The notes under the pieces are model-generated. The model worked only from the letters and a program-made list of their open reading frames with translations, was not told where the DNA came from and did not search any database. From Dromaius novaehollandiae (lineage: Eukaryota; Chordata; Aves; Casuariiformes; Dromaiidae): a stretch of 64,000 nt of DNA. Location of the stretch: contig NC_088108.1 in NCBI RefSeq assembly GCF_036370855.1, forward strand, positions 6,657,448 through 6,721,447. The letters run 5' to 3'. Below, one piece after another: positions 50,043 to 64,000 of this stretch. Position 1 is the stretch's first letter. Each line of letters opens with the position of its first letter. A program made the position numbers and the translations under genes.

Positions 50043-51829
50043 AATGCACCTAACTTGGGTTGCTTTGGATTTGTTTTCCCTGGGGCGTGTTGTTAATTTA
50101 AAACTTCGGCTTGTAGAAGAGCTGCAGTTACGGGAGCCTGTCTCCCCAGACAGTCTAGCTGGGTGGGAGCTGAAGCTGCACGTGGCACAGCAGTGGCAGC
50201 AGTCTGCCCATCACTTACCTGGTAGTCCTGACCTTTCTGCCAGCTAGGGTGGTTCTTATGCAGTGGTCACCAGTATGCTGCAAATGGGACAAATTAATCA
50301 CCTTTCCCTCAAATGCTCTGTGTTCTAGATACTTATTCTGTATTTTGAAATGTGGAACACTGTTACTGTTCTCCAGAGCTTGATCATTGCTCCTGCCTTT
50401 CAGTAGCGATAAGTGTCCTGCTTTTTGTCAATAAAATACCCTGGAAAGACTAAATTATCTCCATCTCTTGCGTAATTCCCAGCTTGTGCTTCTAGTGGAA
50501 GTAGCCATAGCAGCAGAAGTATTACGTGTTCAGCAACAGTGCTGGGTTGTCTAAAGCTTAACTTTTCTGGGAAAGACCTATTAAAAATATGTAACATGCT
50601 GCTCACAGCAGTATATTCCTAAACTGGCAAAACTAATTTCCCTTTGTGGTGCCCCTGAGCTGACACTTGTGTACAGTTCTAGCACCATGCTGACTTGTGC
50701 ATTTAGCACACATACTACAAAATACCACGGAGAGATAGCAAAGCGTACAGAAAATAATTTCAGAAGATCTTTTGGCACTCAAGGACTGCTTGCTTTCAAG
50801 ATCAATAAATCACTCTTTCAAGTTCTAAAACTGCTTTTTTAAGTAGGCATTTTCTCCACCCTTTGATGTGAAAAATCCTCAATAGTAGAGGGGACCAGCC
50901 TTTACAACAGAGGACAAAAAGCTGCATGCTTAAGAGCTTTGAAAGCACCAAGCTCACGTGCGCTGGTCTAACTCATTGTATATCGAATGCTGCTACATTG
51001 CTGTGCGTGCCCGCTCTGATTACAGGTTGTGCTTTGACTGAAGAGTTGTTTCAGAAGTGTTTTAATCCCACCTTGTATCATAAATCCATTTGAACTTGAA
51101 AGAAGCATTTCTCTCTTAGTCAAGGATTAAAACAGGAATTTTTTAGAGTGGAGACACTAAAAAGCCTGTGTGTTGACTAAGCAGAACTTCACTCTTGGCT
51201 CTGGTAACAGAACAGTGTAAACAAGTTATACAGAAGGTTACAGTTTTTAGGATTTACAAACTTGTAACCCTTCAGAAAGTTACATTTTGAACTCATCAGC
51301 CCAGTTACAGTTGACAGTGAGACTATATTAACCTCCATTCTGCCAGAAGCTTGTAGGTCCCTTTGAAAGCACGTGAACTGTGCAGTGAGCAAAGAAAGGT
51401 AATCCACTCCCCCCTTTACTAAGCTTTTATTGAAGTCATTGCTGATACAGGCACTCCCAGTAATGCAACTGGCTTCTGTACTAGGTTTCTTTTAAAGCTA
51501 CATGGTGCCCTCAAGTGGCTAAAGTGCACCTCTTGTCCCTGTACATCTTGCAAATGCAACTGTCTTACCTTCCATGTTATTACTTAAGCTCAGTTAAAGT
51601 AGAGTAGCTTTACATGATTAGGTAAGAGAATAAAAGCTTTTGTTATTAAAAAAAAAAAAAAAATCAAATTTTAGGAAAAAAATGCTTAACTGTAGGTGAG
51701 GAAGTGGTGTTCTGATCCAGATCATATTTAGGCTATATTGGAAGCCATTTTAAGGCTCTACATGTTCAAAACACTGTTTTACGTAATAACAAATCTGCAA
51801 ACATAAGGTTTTACCTGTAGTTTAATATT

Positions 51830-52110
51830 TATATACTGATGGATAGCACCTAGAGGCCCCAGCCAACATTTGAGCCCCCAATGTTGCACATAAAGATGTC
51901 TCTGCCCCAAAGAGCTTACAGTCTAAGTAATCAAGAAATAGGAGAAAATAATAACCATTCTTTCTTTATAGATAAGAAACTGAGACCCAATACAAGGCAC
52001 TTTGCCTACTCTGAGGCACAAAATGCAATGGATGGGAATTGAGCCAACATCCCTTGAATCTCTGTTCCATGTCTCACTTAAAAGATGCTCCTTCCTTTCT
52101 AGACCACTTT
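51830..52110 (-). repeat. CORE-SINE/MIR-like fossil
   Basis: The run includes 'tagcacctagaggcccc', 'ctgccccaaagagcttacag' and 'ataagaaactgagaccc', then a degraded 'gaattgagcc' and 'ttgaatctctgttcc'. These landmarks appear in this order in the antisense MIR-type element common in turtle and crocodile genomes. It is nearly full length but eroded. The call is from memory of the consensus. Confidence 0.7.
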
Positions 52111-53589
52111 TCATTAAACAAAATCAAAATTAACCCATTCAGAAATGTCAGCCTAAAGCTGATAAGGGTCAGGCTGTGTCAGGGTAGGAGCTCCAGAAAT
52201 GGAACAGAGAACACCTTGGTCAAGATAGAGCTGCTTTACATCTTTTCATTTTTCCATGGTCATCTAACAGGTTTGGGAACTCAAGCTGCCACCCAAATAG
52301 CTGCTCTGTATGCTGTCTCCACCTAAGCCTGGCAAGAAGGAATTACGGTTCCAGTGGTCAGTGGGGTTTGTTTTACATGCTGCAGAACAGGCCAAAAGCT
52401 CAGAGAGAAGCACCGTTAATGCAGGACTAGGACAAACCTTCTCTGCCCTTCCCCAGGTTCCCATTGTAGGAAAACCAATTTGCCTTGGGGGGGAGTGCAG
52501 TCTAGGCAGCACATGGCAGAGATGCAAGGGAGAGCCGGAAGAGCACTTTCCCCAGGAGCTCCTCAACCTTAGCCTCGACTGTGCTTTTGGGGGCTAGGGA
52601 CAAGCTCCTAGGTTTATTCTAGGCTTCAGAGGAGACAGCAGTAAGATATGGGCTTGGCTTTACACTAAGGGACTTCTTACTTTCTTTCAGCTTTGGTAAT
52701 GAGTTCTTGGCTTGGAGGTAGCAGTAGGTTCAGTTTATTTCTCTGTATGCATCAGCAAACCAAAATAAAATGAGTTGAAGGGTGCACGTTGCTGAACTGC
52801 CCACCCTCTACTGTCACTATTGCAGCTAACACACGGGCTCGTGCCTATTTTCCACAGATTGTCCCTCAGGTTTAAAGTACAGTGACAATGCTATTAATTT
52901 TCTTGCATTTTAAACTAAAAATCTTTAGCTTCATACTCAGTTGAAAGCTTTTTAAGTCAGCCCCAGTCTCATTGTATAAATCACTGCCACCTGATCAGTC
53001 ACCAGTCCTATGTCTTTTGTCAGATATGCATAAAACAAGGAATTTCCTGATGCTCAGGGCTTACAGTGATAACTGAAAGATAAGTAGGAACAGCCATTAG
53101 CAGATGAATTAGTTAACAGTATTCAATATAAACAAATACACTTCACCTATATAGAGCAGTATATTAAATCACAAGCCAAGCTATATTAATAGATGGTGAA
53201 GGTGGCAATATACAATGAAAAAATGAAAGTATGAGCACTTAGAAAATAGCCTTGCTTTGTCAGGGAGCTGTGTTTACACATAAGTATAAATGAAACAGCA
53301 CTGACCATAAAGTTGAACAGTCATGGACAGTTATGCATACAAAAAAACTGACTTTTCAGTTATTGCACAAGTGGTGACACTCTAAGACATATATAGTAGT
53401 ATTCTTACAAAATGACATCAGAAACAAGGAACTGCGTGCACCATCTTTCAAGGCCTTATGTGAACTATACATACACAAGACTTGCTATATATACTGTAAG
53501 TATGTTGTACTTGCATTAGTAAGTACAGTGTACATTGCATATAAATTCACATAATGATCAAAATATTAATTTGTAAATAGGAAAAGATC

Positions 53590-54634
53590 AGTTTCCACCA
53601 GTTTTTGCTTTATTTTATTCAGAAGGTTTCTTAGCGTGTACACTATTTCAGATAATATGCATGACACCACTTCAGAGTAAAGAGAGGTTTTATGTAAGCA
53701 TAATCTTAAATGCTTTGGTAACTGGATATTCCCAAAGAACAGTTTTTGTTACACCAAACTGATTACTACTAAAATGTGAATGTGACCTTTATTCAGAAAA
53801 AGAAGGATATAGAATATGGCTAATCATTTCACATATTTTCACAAGATACAAAAAACCCTTTTCAAGTGGATTGGGATTTCTAAGCACAAATAAAACCATT
53901 GATAGCATGGTGTACAATATTAACATTTAAAACCCTGATCAAAATGACTTCGGAATTATTGTGCATTCCCCCAAAAAATCAGGTTGGCAACTGAGGAAGG
54001 AAATGAAATATTAAATGACTAAGTTGGTGCAAGAGGTGTAAATTCTCTCCATACCCCAAGTTTCATAATAAAATACTGTTGTATGTTTTAAATTTAGACA
54101 TGAGCATTTTTATATCTGAGGCTGGTTTGTTTCTAAATGACTAAAAGTTTCAACTAAAAAGGTGTTTACACAATATACACATTTCATTACTTACAAAGAG
54201 AAATAAGCTTAAAATTTCATATTAAAAACCTGGGATACAGTAGGGTTAGTAGCACCATGAAAAATGTTTTTCAAAACTGCAGTCTGGTTATTTTAAACAT
54301 ACTCAGTGCGTTGTGTTTTTCTGTATTCTCTTGGTTGATCAAAAAAGGTGCCATTTTGGTACAGGGAGAGAAATGAAAACTTTCATCTTCTGATCCTTCG
54401 TGAACCTCAAATGTCTTTTCTGTTTCCAAGAGGTCAGTTCTTTTATCTTAGTCCTGTTGTCAAATATGTACCAAACAATCTTTAGTTTGGCACGCGAGTG
54501 AGGTACACTTGAATCTGCATGGTTAAAAGAGTTTGGATTTTTTTTTTCTTTCCACACAGTAGCACCATTGTTACAGCTGGAGGACAGTGCACCTTAGGAA
54601 TTTTCAACTGTTTTATAATACATTCTCCAAGATG
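53590..54634 (-). other. COL4A5: COL4A5 3' UTR
   Basis: Runs from just after the COL4A5 stop codon to the tandem poly(A) signal at 53,609-53,619. The length of about 1.0-1.05 kb is close to the roughly 1.1-1.3 kb I recall for the human UTR. No coding frame is visible. The end point is estimated from the signal. Confidence 0.6.
53609..53619 (-). terminator. COL4A5: Tandem poly(A) signal AATAAAATAAA
   Basis: On the minus strand two overlapping AATAAA hexamers lie about 1.02 kb after the COL4A5 stop codon. This is the best candidate for the 3' end of the mRNA. Confidence 0.55.
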
Positions 54635-62761
<8,127 letters not shown>

Positions 62762-64000
62762 CTGGAAGGATCAGAGTTCACCAAAGCCCAATGATCGATG
62801 TTAGAAGGGTCAGACATCACACAATACAAAACAAGATTACTAGTTAGAAATAGTATGGATGACAGCATATAAACTACACAAAAACCCATTTCACCAGCAT
62901 ATTTTGTATTTACAATATAATCCACATGCATGCATAAGACCATACATGAGTACACAACAATACGTATTTTCAGATACAAGTTATTCTGGTGACTAGGCTC
63001 TGCTAAGACTAATTTGACACTGCTCATTTAATGGCAACCTTAAAGCTTTACTAAAGAATGTGTTATTGCTTTACCATTACAGCTGAGGTCTGCAACCGGT
63101 TAGTCCTACTCACAATAGGGTTTGGACTACGTAACCATTTCACTGACAATATTTATCACTCATAGGGCCTAGAACTTGGCAGATATGTTGGTAAATTGCA
63201 AATGACAAATTATTCTTCAGCAAAATCCTATTTTGGGTAGGGGAGAAGTGTGGTTAACACAAGGACTTATCACCACTAATCAGGTATGAATGTCAACTCT
63301 CAGTAAATGAAATTAGAAGACTAAAAAGGAGCCATACACCCTCTGCAAAAGAGTAAGCAGAATAAATACAGGTCAAAAGGGCTGTGACTGCTATAAGCAA
63401 AAATACAGCAGAACTTACAAATTTAGAATTTGCTGTCTTTATTGTTGACATAATTTTTTTGATGAAAATGCCACAAGATGCTAATTTATTTCCTTAAGGT
63501 TATTATGGAGAATGGCATGTGATAACACCCTTAGAAAGCGCATTTAAGCATCCTCTTTCAAAATGTAAGCCGATTGTCTCCAACCATGCTCCTGAATTAA
63601 TCTGCATTTCAGCTCCTGTGCCACTTATATCTTTTATGTCAGTGAAATGATTTAAATACATCATGCAATATGCAGCTTTAAACTACAACAAATACACATC
63701 AGGTTTTTACCTCAATGCACTGTTTCTTAAGTATTTGATAAATGATTTTAAATACTAGCTGTAATATAGTTGTTAAAAATAATGACATGGATGTTTCATT
63801 GTTGCTGTTAAGTACTTATAAACCATATTTCACCATTAGATAAGTTTTACTATGATTTATAAATGTGTCCTATACTTGTTGATCATTGAACTCTGGCTGG
63901 GCACAGTCCCAGGGCTGAACAAAACCACGATGCAATCGGCAAGTTCCTCTCAGCACGCCCATGATGGTGGTCCTCTTTCAAAGTATGGTTACTGCTTGTG
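62762..64000 (-). other. COL4A5: COL4A5 intron, running off the window
   Basis: 1.24 kb AT-rich sequence. No Gly-X-Y-coding exon is recognisable, so the preceding constitutive exon lies beyond 64,000. Confidence 0.7.

Larger units (their letters stand above)
48426..53589. other. Spacer between convergent IRS4 and COL4A5 3' ends
   Basis: About 5 kb without a recognisable gene. It contains poly-T and poly-A runs and one CORE-SINE fossil. Open frames of up to 100 codons near 52.26-52.6 kb overlap on both strands and match nothing I know. Either neighbour's 3' UTR could extend into this spacer. Confidence 0.6.

Noticed and set aside
52264-52597. Overlapping frames of 95-100 codons on both strands in the spacer
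   Set aside because: No family resemblance, no splice or promoter evidence, and both strands open in the same place.

Overview
The window is vertebrate nuclear DNA, most likely from a bird or another sauropsid. It has two genes with vertebrate exon/intron structure, a CpG-island promoter, eroded CORE-SINE (MIR-like) repeats, and short distances between genes. I saw no CR1 3' ends, endogenous retrovirus, tRNA, rRNA, CRISPR or prokaryote-type operon. The species cannot be named from the sequence alone.

Layout. (1) 1 to about 24.3 kb is AT-rich and CpG-poor and looks intergenic. It holds small degraded repeats, an eroded terminal-inverted-repeat element (about 17.1-17.6 kb), an AT-rich hairpin and microsatellites. 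(2) About 24.3-27.1 kb is a strong CpG island forming the promoter, 5' leader and first coding part of IRS4 (plus strand). It carries five CCAAT boxes, a FOXO-type site, a 13-bp perfect inverted repeat, a GTCACGTGAT E-box, upstream ORFs and a G-quadruplex-type tract. (3) 26,065-29,562 is one long ORF for insulin receptor substrate 4, with PH domain, PTB domain and a tyrosine-motif tail. (4) 29,555-46,003 appears to be a 16.4-kb intron. A donor eight bases before the ORF stop fits an acceptor at 46,002-46,003, so the last codon and stop would come from exon 2. (5) 46,004 to about 48.4 kb is the inferred IRS4 3' UTR exon. (6) About 48.4-53.6 kb separates two convergent genes and contains a CORE-SINE fossil. 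(7) 53.6-64 kb, minus strand, is the 3' end of COL4A5 (collagen IV alpha-5): eleven exons covering the end of the Gly-X-Y helix and the complete NC1 domain. It includes a probable 9-nt microexon. The gene continues beyond the right edge.

The identifications support each other. As I recall the human maps, the three IRS genes lie beside the three collagen IV gene pairs (IRS1 with COL4A3/4, IRS2 with COL4A1/2, IRS4 with COL4A5/6), and only IRS4 faces its collagen neighbour tail to tail, as here. The two genes do unrelated jobs: one is a cytoplasmic docking protein of insulin/IGF signalling, the other a basement-membrane collagen. Their linkage is inherited from genome duplication and is not a functional operon. 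I found no new kind of system. The most informative points are the hidden IRS4 last exon, the C-terminal SHP2-type docking motifs, the COL4A5 microexon and the promoter architecture.
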